Assembly (NCBI RefSeq): GCF_963675165.1
Contig: NC_087393.1
Coordinates: 1,017,002 to 1,081,001 of the forward strand
Origin: Halichondria panicea
Taxonomy: Eukaryota; Porifera; Demospongiae; Suberitida; Halichondriidae
Length of the DNA stretch: 64,000 nucleotides
Direction of reading: 5' to 3'
Part shown: in pieces, positions 1-11,727 of the stretch
How positions within the stretch are numbered: the stretch's first letter is position 1
Layout: each line of letters starts with the position of its first letter
The notes under the pieces: model-generated
The model's database searches: none
What the model saw: the letters and a program-made list of their open reading frames with translations, nothing else
What the model was told of the DNA's origin: nothing
Program-made: the position numbers and the translations under genes

Positions 1-183
1 TTTGTGCAGTAAACATATAGCTAGCATTCCGTGCCAAGCCAAATGGCCGGTATATCGAGGTGGCCGTACTTCAGGGAGCCGGAATAGCGAGAGTCTACTG
101 TATATAGTTATCTATATAATTTACATACGCCACTGCTACGGACACATATAAGATCTACCTGCATGAAAACTTTCAGCACTTAC
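1..183 (-). other. 5' part of T0 intron 1, containing a dispersed repeat copy
   Basis: Read on the minus strand, this is the intron after the T0 ectodomain exon; it runs off the window edge. Bases 1-110 are closely similar to 34562-34672, including the stretch around 'ccaaatggccgg' and 'gaatagcgagagtctac'. It is therefore a dispersed or duplicated non-coding segment. No exon was recognised. Confidence 0.5.
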
Positions 184-672
184 ATTAACCGTCAGATTGT
201 TGAGTAGATGATGACCAGTGCTGTTAATCAGTTTGCAATAGTCACTTGGATAAGGGGTAGTTACATTGTCATCACTTGAAAAGCCACAAATTGGGTCCAG
301 AGTGATATTTGTGCAACTTGTCTTGACATTGTATGTGAACAGTGAGAGATAATGTAGTAAGTCACTACGAATCAGCATCAAGACAGATGAGTCAAGCCAT
401 CGATAGATCACTGTATTGTTAGAGTTAGTGAAGTGGTAGGTGACTTGAACTGAAATACTTGCTTGCTTATTAGTAGGGAAAAAAGCTTGATATAAATTCA
501 CCAAGTTTTGCGGCCTGTTCAGAAGGGAGCTCTCAATCCTTAGGTAGTCGCTGCTATCGATACAGTCGGTGATATTGCTGATATTGCTTGAAGGCACTGC
601 TGCAGAGCTGTCAGCTACAGCCACTCCACTGCTGACAAACAAAACAGCCAGTAATTTAACAATGCACTGCAT
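184..672 (-). CDS. Partial family-T receptor (T0), ectodomain exon only
   Basis: This is exon 1 of a family-T gene, 163 codons, starting at the ATG at 672-670. A hydrophobic signal peptide (about residues 1-20) is followed by an ectodomain with many N-x-S/T sites. The family core is visible: a 'PQNLVNL.QAFFPTN' segment, a V-x-YHF strand, 'RWLDS' and 'LIRSDLLHYLSL', then a C..F motif near residue 128. The exon ends in the sequence for LTVN, followed by a GTAAGT donor at 183, the same phase-0 position as in the T genes at 9.6, 14.6, 28 and 43 kb. The seven-helix exon lies beyond base 1, so the gene is incomplete here. It is head-to-head with the P gene starting at 1032. Function is unknown. Confidence 0.75.
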
Positions 673-1031
673 CTCTAGCTCTCACTCCTGCTGTCCAAAT
701 ACTGATACAGTATACCGGTATCTACTTACTCTATTAAATGCAGCAGAGTTTGCTATAAAAAATACTTGATTTACTAGATTTACCAGAATAAAAATAATGA
801 TCATTAATTTGCACATGCGCAGTTCGCGCAGCATGCAGTCGAATTGTCCCTTGGAATTTCCCTTGACCACAGACTGTGAAAATTGTCCCAGGGATTTCCC
901 TTGACAGTCAGCATTTTGTGGGTGTGTCATTCTAAGTTCTGTAGCTAGGCTAGCAAGCCACCTTAATTACATACATAGACTTCGTACGTACATGTAGTCT
1001 GCTAGAGAAAGAGACTAGACATGCTCCCTGA
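673..1031. promoter_or_regulatory. Divergent promoter between T0 and G1 with kappaB-like sites
   Basis: There are 359 bp between two start codons in opposite directions. Bases 842-863 and 881-902 are an imperfect tandem repeat. The second copy contains GGGATTTCCC (891-900), an exact match to the NF-kappaB consensus GGGRNNYYCC. The first has GGAATTTCCC (853-862), one base off. Promoter role is inferred from position only. Confidence 0.45.
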
Positions 1032-3580
1032 ATGACCAAAATGTTAATCGCTAGATCTACCCTGTTGATGCTCTCAATCTTCTGCGCGCAAACCTATGCA
1101 GAAGCTGACCAAGGTATCATGTCACTGAGAATAGACCATAGGCATAGATACTATAAATTTATATTTATACTTATAGTATCTATGAATAGACCATGTATCC
1201 CGTGTCTTTATAACTGCGTTATGATACTAAATAACTAACTGACTTACTCTCAATCTCCTGTGTAGGTGTATCTAAAGTGGCCATTACTATCAATCAGTAC
1301 CTAATCAGAGCCTCCAACAAACAAGCTACCCCTCAGGCTGCCCTCACCATCGCCTCAACCAAACCCCTAACCTCACTGTCTGAGCCCACCAGTTATACTT
1401 TCCCCAACCACCCTCTCTCTCCCGGATGTGGACGCCATATTTCACGATGTCGTGAGCTGCCTATATTATTTGAAGAGCAAGATTCGCTGGTTGGCATTTT
1501 GACCCCTCTGAACAATGCGATCGGATTCATGTGCTTTGAAGACGTTGGAAAAGAGCTAGTACACCAGACAACACATATAATGACATTCCCACATCACGAC
1601 GATTGTATACCTATAACCATCGTGAGGCACAAGACGAAGCATTACGTCGTGTGCATTGATTCTTCTATGCGAGTAATTTCATGCTTGATCAACCTCAACT
1701 TCGACAATATTACCCAGTCCTATCTCCAATGTGCTTCCCTCGGCAGTTTCCCCCCCTCAGTGGACTTCAGCGAAATCTCAAACTTTGTTTACGTCGGTGG
1801 TGACCTGTTCATATTTGCTGTTCAAAATATTGTCTATGAGTACTACCCGGATAGATTGTCCCTAGCGTCCGTGAGTGGGTGTACACTCCCTCACCTTGCT
1901 CACAATGTTCGACTAGTTTACAATGACATAGACACAGTTCTAATGTATTACAACACTAACGAAGGAGCTGATATCGTTGTGGTTTTCAATTTAGCAAACG
2001 AGTGTTGGGATCGTTTTTTCACTGACGTAGAACTACAGTACTCCTGCTTCAACGGATTCAACGTGTTTGTGTACCCAAGTGATTCTGCTATTTTGTACGA
2101 AATGCATGAGCCCACTGAAAATGCTCTGCAAATTGACATTACTGGAACTAATTTCACCACAGGCTTATGTTTTGGAAACGCTTTTATTTATGTTGATCGG
2201 CTTAAAGGAACTTTTCTGTTGAACATCACCTCAGGGAATAATACACTTATTTCCGATAGTATATGTTTGAGAGGGTATTGTTGGACCCCAGTTTTGTATC
2301 AGGAGATGTACCTCATACTACAAGAGGGTGGATATTTAGTAGTGAGAAATATTGAGGACAATTACAAGCCTGTGATTAATGTCTCTTATAGCAACACTCA
2401 TCTGATCGGGTTTCTCACTGGAAGGCCGTATGAGGAGGAGATTGATGTCAAAGTGATGGGTGTTAATGACAAAGAAAACGTCATGCTCATCCTTGTTTGG
2501 ATTGTTAGTGGAATAATTATATTCATTGTGCTGGTTACCTTAGCAGCTGGTTCTATCTTAACCATATGGGGAGTCAAATATAGGTAAGTGCACAATGGTA
2601 CGTTGCTGTCAGTAGTAATGTGCTCTATATTGCTGTGCAGGGATCTCAGAAGTACAATTAGACAACGGACGCTAGTGAGGAGCAGAAACCATTCTTCAAA
2701 GTAAGTAGCAGACCTGTATTAGCAATCGTATTATTGACACCTGAATCACTAATACTTATATAACACACCCCTACACCACAGCCCACGTCGACCAGTTGCT
2801 CTAGTTACGCTGGTACATGACTCACAACCTGCCCAGAATGATGTCACTAGACTCGCTACAGAATCTCCAGTAACTCCACCCATCCCTACCCCTGCAGCTC
2901 CACCCACTATTTTATCTGCCAATCTTCCAGCAGTTTCACCCACCCCTACCCCTGCAGCTCCACCCACTATTTTATCTGCCAATTTTCCAGCAGCTCCACC
3001 CGCTATTTCATCTGCCAATCTTCCAGCAGCTATTTCATCTGCCACCCCCAGAGCCATCCCTGCCCCTCCGGCTCCACTCACTATTTCATCAGCCAATCTT
3101 CCAGCAGCTCTGCCCACTCTATCATCTGCCAGCCCTACACTCCCGCCTGATGTCTCGCAATCGCTACAGGATTTGTACCCAGAGCGTGGTCCCCCACCTA
3201 ACGACTCCCTACACTCTCACACACCAACTACCGACCCCCCACACCACCACACACCCACTACTGACTCGCACACGCTCTCAACAAGCTCTCTCTCCATGAC
3301 AACATCACTAGGCAGAGAAACACCAGTTGGTGCCAGCACCGAGGATGTTTCAATTCTATCTATGATGCAACCAATCCAAGCCTCAGAAGACCACCACCCG
3401 GCCCTTTTGAGACAGGACTGTTCCAGTGTGCTCAGTGCTACACCCTCACAGTCTTCGCCCATACTGAATTCCTTACCAACGAGGGACCCTGACATAATTG
3501 AAGAGTCTTTATCACATTCTGTGTACAGTAACACCCTAGACTTTGAACAACCTATTCAAGTCAACACTCAACACCTCTAA
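1032..3580 (+). CDS. Family-P type I membrane receptor G1 (4 exons, 752 aa)
   Basis: Exons 1032-1113, 1266-2583, 2641-2700 and 2782-3580 join in frame (2259 nt) with consensus GT-AG ends, giving 752 residues. Exon 1 encodes a signal peptide and ends in phase 1. Exon 2 encodes the ectodomain (about residues 30-436) with repeated strand-like hydrophobic stretches, a CFG motif at residue 329, a following C-x(3)-C, and several N-glycosylation sites. A single transmembrane helix lies at about 437-460; the exon ends in phase 2 right after it, followed by a basic stretch. The last exon encodes a long Pro/Ser/Thr-rich tail, including Ala/Pro-rich imperfect repeats (2870-3130) and a YSNT motif near the C-terminus that fits a Grb2-type YxN site. 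The family is unrecognised. A propeller fold and receptor role are inference. Confidence 0.8.
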
Positions 3581-4772
3581 ATAATAATTGTTTTTGATTT
3601 TAACGTATGCAGCAATACATTTCTATAGCTACTGTGCCAAAAATTATCTCAGAAACAATAATAATACTTTTATATTTAAGGTTTAATACAGCTCCATGCT
3701 GTAACAAGATTTAGTTACGTCCTTAGTGTAAGGGTGGCTGTGACCCATTATTCTCGTCTAGCTGTTCACAGTCGGTGTTATGAACTGGTTTTCTATATCT
3801 ACGTGTACTTGTAGAGTGTGCGTAGAAGCACTGCTTGATGTGTTTTCTCTCGGCGGAAGATCAGCAGAGCTCTGCGTAGTTAAGGCCCGGGTCTGCTAAA
3901 TACCAAAATTTAACACTATGTTCATACTGCTGTATTTGCAATATACAGTGTATGCTGCATCAAAATGATCCAAAATGAAGCGCAATGTTTTCTTTTTCCA
4001 AAAAACTAATTAGCTTAATTCAATTATGCTAATTAGCCCCAAAAATGGTGATGACGTCATGGCACTTTTAATAAGAACTACAAATGCGGTCATGAAGCTG
4101 CTAAGATCAAGCTTTAAAAACAAGGCTAGATCAGTCGAACGGCCAAGGCAGTTTTTTAATTAAAAACAAGAAGTGCTTCCTGTCACTCAATCTGGCTTGT
4201 GGTTTTGAGCTTGTAAACTTGCAATGACTTCTACCTACTATACTGATTATCTTTGCACATACTATCATATGCCAATATCATATGCTATTCATATTCTATA
4301 AAATGTGTGCTTTCTAAAGAGTCTAAAATGATAGCTACACAGTCATCTATCAGCACACAGTTGGCATTGTTTGATGGTTACTAACATTTTGTGGTTTTGA
4401 CCTACCTCCACACTAAGCGTTATAAAATCAGTTCCCAATATAATTATGCTATTGACTGGAGACTTGGAATATCATTAGTTTAATAGCTAAGCATTAAACT
4501 GATCAAAAGTTGTGCTGGTAATGTTTTACCAGACAGTATTTATTATAGAGCCTACCGATAATTGCTCACTATAAGGGTAATTTGACACACAACTCAATGC
4601 TTGTTGGCCAAACAACAATATGTAAGGTGCATATGATACATTTCAACAAACACAGAAGGTAATAACAATAAATGTTTGTCTATAGAAGTAGTGTAACATG
4701 TAAATTACACTTAATTGACCTACAGTAACTGATTTTTAAAGAATACAAGTGATATACCATCTGTGTCAAAAC
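3581..4772. other. Gene-poor AT-rich interval
   Basis: No convincing coding exon was found on either strand. The start presumably holds the G1 3' UTR. A perfect TGACGTCA (CRE-type) octamer sits at 4052-4059, with no evidence of use. Confidence 0.4.
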
Positions 4773-5385
4773 CTAATTGGTTCCAGGCTGATATAGTATC
4801 CGGGAAGAAGGAAGATTAGATGTCGCAAATGGGACCGAAAGCTGTGTAGTGTTCAAATGTCTTAACTGGTAAGGCTGGACTCTGATGGTGAACGGAAGAT
4901 TGGGATAGGATATGTCCCCTGATATAATCTTGAAAAGTAGGCAGAGTCTGACTATGCTCCGGCGCATAGCTAGCGTGTTTATGTTGCACATGGTTAGCAG
5001 TGTCTTATAATTCTCATCCCATTTATTGGTGCACACTTTTAGGGCAAACTTCTGGTGTCCTCCAGTAACTTAATGTCCTTAGCCAAGTGGGGACTCCAGA
5101 CAGCAGAGGCGTATTCTAAATGAGGTCTAATTAGTGATTTGTATAGTTTTGAGGTAGTGTCAGGTTTCGAGTATTTGTAAAACGTCCTGTGGAGCATGCC
5201 AATAAATGTTCTCGATTTATTGCATGTAGAAGTAATATGCTTGGTCCAGGAGAAATCACTTGAGAAGTTGACGCCAAGGTATTTGAAAACATCTACCCTT
5301 GAGAGAGAAAAATTGTCGTCAATAGTAAGAGTGGAGTGTGGACAGCAGCGCGCCCTGGTGTGGACGAGCTCTCTTTCCTAGTTGT
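4773..5385 (-). mobile_element. Non-LTR retrotransposon (LINE) 3'-end relic
   Basis: Minus-strand translation gives the C-terminal region of a CR1/jockey-like reverse transcriptase. Near its end is a 'W..DY..LL..C.I..L..RR....L..L.KI..G' pattern, matching the equivalent stretch of the LINE copies at 31.6 and 53.6 kb (KLWNRDYDSLL...RRLYLKLSYLYQVING). Upstream (5040-5380) are thumb-domain remnants, interrupted by stops and shifts. The catalytic YADD region is absent. The inverted-repeat element that begins near 5430 lies next to the truncated side. Confidence 0.6.
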
Positions 5386-5429
5386 CTTCTTGTTTGAATA
5401 GTGTTGCTATGTGGTAGTCATGCAAGCTT

Positions 5430-6410
5430 ATATACATCAGAGATAGAGTAATAGAGAGATTGGCAACGGGAGTAACTCACGTGATCATTTCACATTGATT
5501 TCATATTGATTTCCTCTCAACCATCCTTGATGCGCATTATTTCCCGGCACAACGCCCGCGAAATGGAGTAATATTACTTTTAGCAGGAGCCCATAAATAA
5601 GAGAAGGAGCGGCTAACTTCAACGTATACTCGGGGATCACGTCTCGTAATTGCTGGTGAAACTGCACTTCCTTGTTTGGAAGCGACTAAGTCCTTGCAAA
5701 CCGCAGCCCTGTATTGTGTATAACACGTGTAGGGATTCAACCACTTAAGTGACTCTGCATATATGAAAATGCGGTCATAACCACTTGCGAGACGTGATCC
5801 CCGTAGTTAGCCGCTCCTTCTCTTATTTATGGGCTCCTGCTTTTAGTTAGTTATGAGACTTTAGAATAGGGTATATAGTATAAGGCTATACATGTGTCCT
5901 GTGCTTTATTTAAAGTGAAGTCCAAGCGTGGAAGAATTGACTGTGGTGCTCTAGAGCTTGAAAACTAGTTATTATTGGTCTGTGCCCCCTTTTAAGAAGC
6001 ACTGCCGTAGCCAAATGATGTTTTGCCTACAGATCCTGCTTATTTGAGTCCATGTTGACGAACTGGCCTGCATACATTTCCTTGGTTAAATCTCTTTTGT
6101 ATGTTTTTTACATTATAACTAAAATGGAGGCTGTAAAAGACGAGAAAGTGTTATATTAGTTTGTGCCCCTTTTAAGAAGCACTGCTGTAAGCCTATGATG
6201 TTTTACCTACATATCTTGTTTTGTTGTGTCTCTGTTGATCAACTAGGCTGCATAAATTCTTGATTTTGATTTCCTTAAGCATGTTTTTTTACTTTTAGCT
6301 ATAAATGGAGGCTACAAAAGATGAAAAAAATCGATGACGTAGCGCATCACGGATAGTCACATTTTTTCGACCGTTGCCAATCCCTTTCCTTACTTTATCT
6401 CTGTATACAT
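5430..6410. mobile_element. Nested inverted-repeat (foldback) element
   Basis: Imperfect terminal inverted repeats of about 39 bp lie at 5431-5469 and 6371-6409 (both reach 'ttggcaacgg'). Inside is a second inverted repeat: 5581-5645 versus 5787-5843, the left arm carrying about 12 extra bases. An internal duplication of about 180 bp is at 5968-6330 (two copies of the 'ttttaagaagcactgc' segment). There is no transposase ORF, so it is non-autonomous. Confidence 0.55.
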
Positions 6411-8421
6411 GTAGGCTAGCCAGCCAATCAGATGGGACATATATCAATTAATGCACAGTGCCTCGGGGTTTATGACAGTAAACCTCCCGACCACGAGGGC
6501 GTAACCCCTCTACACTGTACTTGACTCCACTGCTCAGAATAGACTTCTCTGCATGGTTTGTTACAATGATAATTATAGATCTACGTACTTACTACATGCA
6601 TGTATTAGAAATGCACACGAAGAGTCTCATGCAAAACCTGCAAGAACAGAAACAAGTTTGACTATAATGAGATTTATAGCCGAAAATACTTATTGCTGGC
6701 AAAGTGTGATATTACATAGCGAGTAATTTTCAAGGATATAATTATTTTAGCGAATTGGCCATTTTTGTGAATTTCGCGTCAGGTTTTTGTACATGCATTT
6801 TGCAGCTTGGTAAAATCTATGAAAAATATTGTCCCTCAAATGTTACCTGATATATATATATATATAGGTATATACGTGAAGTTAAATAGGAAATCAGTGA
6901 CCCTCGAAAATTACCCGTTATATTAATTATGGTAGATATTATGTTATAGTTATAACACGGGCACGAGGGATGTATGGAATATATTGCACTGAAGCACGAG
7001 GGCGCCAGCCCCGAGGGCTGAGTGCAATATATGCCATGCAGCCCGAGTGCACGTGTTATAACTAGTTTATATCCCGAGGGCATAGCAACATAACACTGTC
7101 CTAGTAACACAATATAAACAGCATAAAAAAAGACAGAGACAACTCTAGACACAGCTCTATCTCTTCTCTCTTCTAGACGCCAGTATCTGCAGCGTATAAG
7201 ATTGGCATGACCGACAAATGGCTTGACACAAAATTGTTGGAGTTTCAACTGAAATCTGCAAAACAGCCCCACCCCACTTCTGGTGCTGCAAAACAGCCCC
7301 ACCCCACTTACTGCTGCAAAGAAACAGCCCCACCCCACTACTCAGTGAATACATGGTATTAGCTGCTGGTCTACGCTCGGCCTCATAACCAAGCCAAGAA
7401 AGCTCGCTTCTACACTGCTGCAAAACAGCTCATACCCCCAGCAAAAAGAGCCACTTCTAGTGCTACGGTGAAGCAGAATTGACATGCATCACGATGTCGA
7501 GGACTAGGTCGATCTAGGAACACAGAATCTTCCACAAAATGAATCTTGGACAACTTTAAAACCTGCATGGTTGCAAGAAGAAACTCCAGCAGTGCTGAAC
7601 ATTCATTCCTGCATGGCTGGACATACTTTAATACTTGTTATTTCTCATGCGTATTAATTTAATTTTAATTTAATTGTCTGTCTAATTGCCAGAGGGGCGT
7701 TTTGCGGTCAGTGCAATATGGACATACTTTAATACTTGTTATTTCTCATGCGTATTAATTTAATTTTAATTTAATTGTCTGTCTAATTGCCAGAGGGGCG
7801 TTTTGCGGTCAGTGCAATATGACTTTGCGGTCAGTGCAATATGACTTTCAGCAGTGCAATATGCTTCATATTGCACTTGGCAACAACGTAGCAACGGGAT
7901 ATAACAACTTATAGTGTCTATATATAAAGTCTATATCGGGTACTTGTATATATAGTGCCCTCGGGATACTAAACCAGTGCCTTTGGGCTTCTAAATCCCA
8001 TATCCGGGTTTCGAAGGCGAGGTTCAATTAGTTTTCGCATAAATCACTGTCGAAAGACAGGCAAACAGTGCATGAGCATGTTTTGCGCAATAAAATTAAT
8101 TATCATGATAATAATTATTATAGCAGGTAAATATTATTGTATATATAGCTATACCTATCAGCTATATATGCATTATGGAACAGTGCATGATATACACTAC
8201 AGGAAATCAAGCTAATTTTGACGACCCTCACCTAGGGGTTGGTAGATTATGCTCGAGATATTACCTATTATGCTATTCTTTTATGCTGAAGTAGCTAAAC
8301 AGCCTATTAGTCTTTTCAAATTTCCTATTACAATTATTCCTCCAAAGCACAACATATAAACCCTATGTCGTCGCACAAGTAACATCAAACTTGACACATG
8401 ACTCTATATCTGTACACTATG
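6411..8421. repeat. Non-coding repeat-rich interval with a 101-bp tandem duplication
   Basis: No gene is supported. Bases 7619-7719 and 7720-7820 are a near-perfect head-to-tail duplication with a 101-bp period. The motif 'agtgcaatat' recurs in both orientations around 6980-7040 and 7700-7880, together with 'ccgagggc' and 'gttataac', suggesting a degenerate inverted-repeat element between about 6950 and 7900. A short 'aacagccccaccccac' repeat (7263-7338) creates artificial open frames. Confidence 0.5.
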
Positions 8422-9250
8422 CAGGGGCGGATCCAGGGGTGATTTTGAGGGGCTGAAGCCCCCCCCTTTTGAAAAACTACCTATGTATTGCTAGTCTGAG
8501 GTTACAACAATTTTGCCACCAACCTTGTTACTTATGCATCTGCATGTAGACTCACTGACTTAAGAGATGCTAGACAATAGCCAAGTCTAGCTACTAAGAG
8601 TATAAAGGATGTAGGCTAGCTAGCTGGACATGCATACTATACTAGCTAGTAGCTAGAACTAATAAAGTGCATAGGTCAACTATTGCTGTTGCTGAGTCAG
8701 CTCCTTGTGCAATGTTTTGTAGCCTCGATCATATCCCAGGCCTCTTTTCCTAGGCCTTGTGAAGGAGGCTATTGTGCATGCTGTTGAGTAGCCTCGATTC
8801 CAGGCCGAAATTGTTTAGGCCTTGAGAAGGAGGCTAGCTGTTGAGCTGCAACATGATGGAGCAGATCTCAGACTTTTTCAGCTAGTTGCAAGGAAGCAGC
8901 CTTATCTCCTCTCACTCTCAGTGCAGTCTGGGTAGGCATTGTGATTCTTTCATGTACCAAGAGTGCATGAATGTAGATGTAACATCTACAGTATACATCC
9001 TTTTGTTGATCAGAACGAGTTTTTTGTATTAACTTTTTCATATAATTATTCAGTATTCACTTATTAATATGACAGTTCAAAGGTAAAAGTGTGAGCAAAT
9101 TGTAAAAAGCAAAAAATTTTGCCTCCGGCGAGGCGGGAGGGGGATGCTCCCCCTCCCATACCCACCCCCTGGGTGGCTCCGCCACCCTCGTACGGGGCTT
9201 CGCCCCTTTCTACTAGCCCCTCCCTTTCATTTTTCCTGAATCCGCCCCTG
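8422..9250. mobile_element. Non-autonomous DNA transposon, CAGGGGCGG termini
   Basis: The 829-bp element begins CAGGGGCGGATCCAGG and ends with the imperfect complement (TCCGCCCCTG). It is flanked by a direct repeat CTATG at 8417-8421 and 9251-9255. Inside are GC-rich runs (9118-9215) and two copies of an 'agcctcgat' repeat (about 8710-8840). There is no transposase ORF. The CAGGGGCGG end is hAT-like, but the 5-bp flanking repeat is shorter than the usual hAT 8 bp, so the superfamily is open. Confidence 0.55.
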
Positions 9251-9611
9251 CTATGATATAGGAGATAATTAACCATGCACCATGCAGTACTTCCAAATGT
9301 TTATACTATCATGACTCGTACTGATCTGTATTAATATCTGTAACCTGCTCATAATTGTTAAAAATGTGCCTATTATGCCAGCATAATTCTCACCCAAAAA
9401 TGTACCTATTATGCTCAAAATTATGCTAGCATAATCTACCAACCCCTACCCTCACCACTATAGTTTTTCACAAAAGTCAAGTCACTATGTAGCAAAAGTC
9501 TTGAGCACACACTATTTGCTTATACTGAAGTCATGCACTATAGATCTAGTCGTAAACTTCTACAGATATTTCGTTATTTATAAAAGCAGATTCTGTGCTA
9601 TGTATACTTCC
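9251..9611. other. Intergenic, 3' flank of T1
   Basis: No coding sequence was seen. AT-rich; likely includes the T1 3' UTR and polyadenylation region on the minus strand. Confidence 0.35.
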
Positions 9612-11572
9612 TTAGACATGTGACACATCATTGCTTGGTGTTATGTGGTCAGATAAACTCTCAGTACCATCTCCCTCTGGGGATACAGTATTCTCAGTTT
9701 GAGTGGACTCTTTTTTTTTTGGATTGATAGATTTACAAGAAACAATCGTGGTCAAAGTTCCGCCCACAGTAGCAAGAAGTGACAGAATAATAGGTCGTAG
9801 AAAAGAAATCAGACCACTGCTGTTTCTATATTCTTGAATCAGTAAAGTGTATTTGTAGACGAAGGCAACAAATACCCCAACACCACCAACAACACAAATC
9901 AAGAGGATGAAAACCAAACAATATGCAATATACTTACATTGCATATTGTTTGCTATTTTCAGACCAAGGGCTAAGAATGAAATTAGAGCAAAGAGGCTTG
10001 ATAGGTATAAAAGCAACAGAGAGCCAGATTCAACTGGTGCAGCTATAACTGCAAAAGATATAAAAACCGAATGGAGAAGAGCAAGTTGCGTAAACACAGT
10101 AACCGTTATCATTGAATAAACGTGCAAAGCAACTGTTACAGCATGTTCACTCGGAACAGCATCATCACTCGGAACAGCATCATCACTCGGAACAGCATCA
10201 TCACTCGGAACAGCACCATCACTCGGAACAGCACCATCACTCGGAACAGTATCATCACTCGGAACAGCATCATCACTCGGAACAGCATCATCACTCGGAA
10301 CAGCATTTTCACTCGTAAGCGTATTATGTGCACCAGTGTTAACAAGTTCATAACCCAGCCTACGATTAATCTTTTGCTTAATCCATGCTTTTCCCAATAT
10401 TATGCACATAGGAATTCCTACCAGAAGAACATCCAAAACTAATACACCATTAAGAACAATAAACACGTCTTTAAAAAATTGGACAGTGAAAACATTGCAT
10501 GTGTATATCAGTATATCCAACGGTGTAATTACAATTATCACTGCCCAAACATAATATCTGAAAACTGAGTCGGTATCCTTCATCTTTTTTGCAACAATTT
10601 CGTATAGGCTAATCATTAGCAATGGTGCTGCTAATGTAACGGCTAGTTCAATTGTTCCAAAAGAAACCGATAAAAGTATTACCAGATTGCGAAAGGACCA
10701 TACTTCATCAAATATGCAATAATCACCAGGATCAGTGCCAAACACATAGACAGAATAACCACGTTCCGTACTGGAGTCAAAGCCATTTTTTTTAACCACA
10801 CTACGATGCTTTGCATACGACAGCAGCTGCACACAAGAAAATAAGGGACAATCATTATGAAAAATCTCAAAATTAATGATACCGTATAGCGCGAAATTTT
10901 CGAGGGGCTTAATTTTCGTGGATTTCGTGGGTTAGCAATCCTACACGAAAATTAAGTCCACGAAAATCGTTCTTTACCTGCTATAACGTGCAAGATTTAA
11001 AGGCGTGGCTTCCCGTAAGCAGTCATTCCGCGAACATTGTGCAACGAAATGGCTTTTAGAGGCCAATCCACGAAATATAAGTGCCTCGAAAATTTCGCGC
11101 TATACGGTATACTTACATTCACTGTCAGATTATTGAGTAGATGGTGATCAGAGAGATTGTAGGGACGGCAAATAAAACCGGGGTCACCGCTAACATTTTC
11201 AGAGCTGAAGTCGCAGATAGGATTGAGAGTGACATCAGCATAGCGTAACTCAACCTGGTACATGGTGAGAGCCAAGTAATGGAGGAGCTCGCTTCTAATC
11301 AGCAGGTTGATGGGAGAGTCCAGCCATCGATAATTCACCGTTTCATTGGAGCCATTGAAATGGTAGGCAACTTGAACCGCAATACTTTGTTGGCGATTAG
11401 TCGGAAAGAAGGCTTCGCTCAAATTCACCAAGTTTTGTGGCCACTTGAGAAGGGATGACTCCAAGCGATGGTAATCTCTGTCCCCAATACATGTCGAGTT
11501 GTCAGCAGAGGCTAAAGAAACGCTCACTACCAGCACCACTAATAGAACTTCAACTAGGCTAACACTCTGCAT
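9612..11572 (-). CDS. Family-T 7TM receptor-like protein T1 (2 exons, 556 aa)
   Basis: Exon 1 (11572-11117) encodes a signal peptide and a glycosylated ectodomain of 152 residues with the PQNLVNL, FFPTN, V-x-YHF, RWLDSPINLLIRSELL and Cys motifs. It ends at LTVN in phase 0 (donor GTAAGT). Exon 2 (10826-9612, acceptor GTGCAG) encodes about 404 residues with roughly seven hydrophobic helices: three before and four after a hydrophilic loop. That loop is made of nine 6-residue repeats (xVPSDD type). The last helix is followed by a basic-then-polar tail. The signal peptide and helix count predict an outside N-terminus and inside C-terminus, as in GPCRs, but no GPCR signature is visible. The 290-bp intron contains a 226-bp MITE. 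The nearest relatives are T0, T3 and the 33.5-, 55.8- and 59.4-kb fragments. Confidence 0.75.
10148..10315 (-). repeat. 18-bp coding minisatellite in T1
   Basis: About nine tandem copies of an 18-bp unit (plus-strand 'cactcggaacagcatcat' with small variants) encode repeated A/T-V-P-S-D-D/G in the loop between hydrophobic helices 3 and 4 of T1. The unit length is a multiple of three, so copy-number change keeps the frame. The paralogue T3 lacks the array. Confidence 0.85.
10882..11107. mobile_element. 226-bp Tc1/mariner-type MITE, copy 1 (in T1 intron)
   Basis: Termini CCGTATAGCGCG and CGCGCTATACGG are inverted and flanked by TA at 10880-10881 and 11108-11109. A second copy of identical length lies at 55088-55313 inside a LINE, where the uninterrupted site is known. 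It is non-coding. It ends 10 bp from the T1 splice donor at 11116. Confidence 0.85.
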
Positions 11573-11725
11573 TGTTGCTAACAGATATTCTATTCACTAT
11601 GCTCTTTGGCAACTCATCATATGACAGCACCTGTTCTAAGCTAGTGAGAATGGAATTCATCTCAATGGAATTAGTAAAAGATATAATTATACAGTCACAT
11701 GTTTTATGACAAAATGCCTCAAGCC
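11573..11725 (-). promoter_or_regulatory. T1 upstream region
   Basis: This sequence precedes the T1 start. Parts (for example the 'acagtcacatg' and 'gcctcaagcct' stretches) recur upstream of T3 near 16330-16375, showing that T1 and T3 were duplicated together with 5' flanking DNA. No strict kappaB match was seen. Confidence 0.35.
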
Positions 11726-11727
11726 TA

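Noticed and set aside
2749-3534. Minus-strand frames of 122 and 105 codons opposite the G1 tail
   Set aside because: Opposite-strand shadows of the Pro/Ser/Thr-rich last exon, which joins in frame with the rest of G1.
4052-4059. CRE (TGACGTCA) as a regulatory site
   Set aside because: A single octamer far from any start codon, with no supporting context.
6817-7423. Minus-strand frames of 173 and 88 codons
   Set aside because: They run through a repeated 'ccccaccccac' segment and TA-rich DNA, with no family support or paralogue.
10148-10315. CRISPR-like regular repeats
   Set aside because: Units are contiguous without unique spacers, lie in a coding exon, and the DNA is eukaryotic.
10112-10442. 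Plus-strand open frames rich in SEQHHH and TRNSII repeats
   Set aside because: They are shadow readings of the 18-bp minisatellite within the T1 coding exon on the minus strand.
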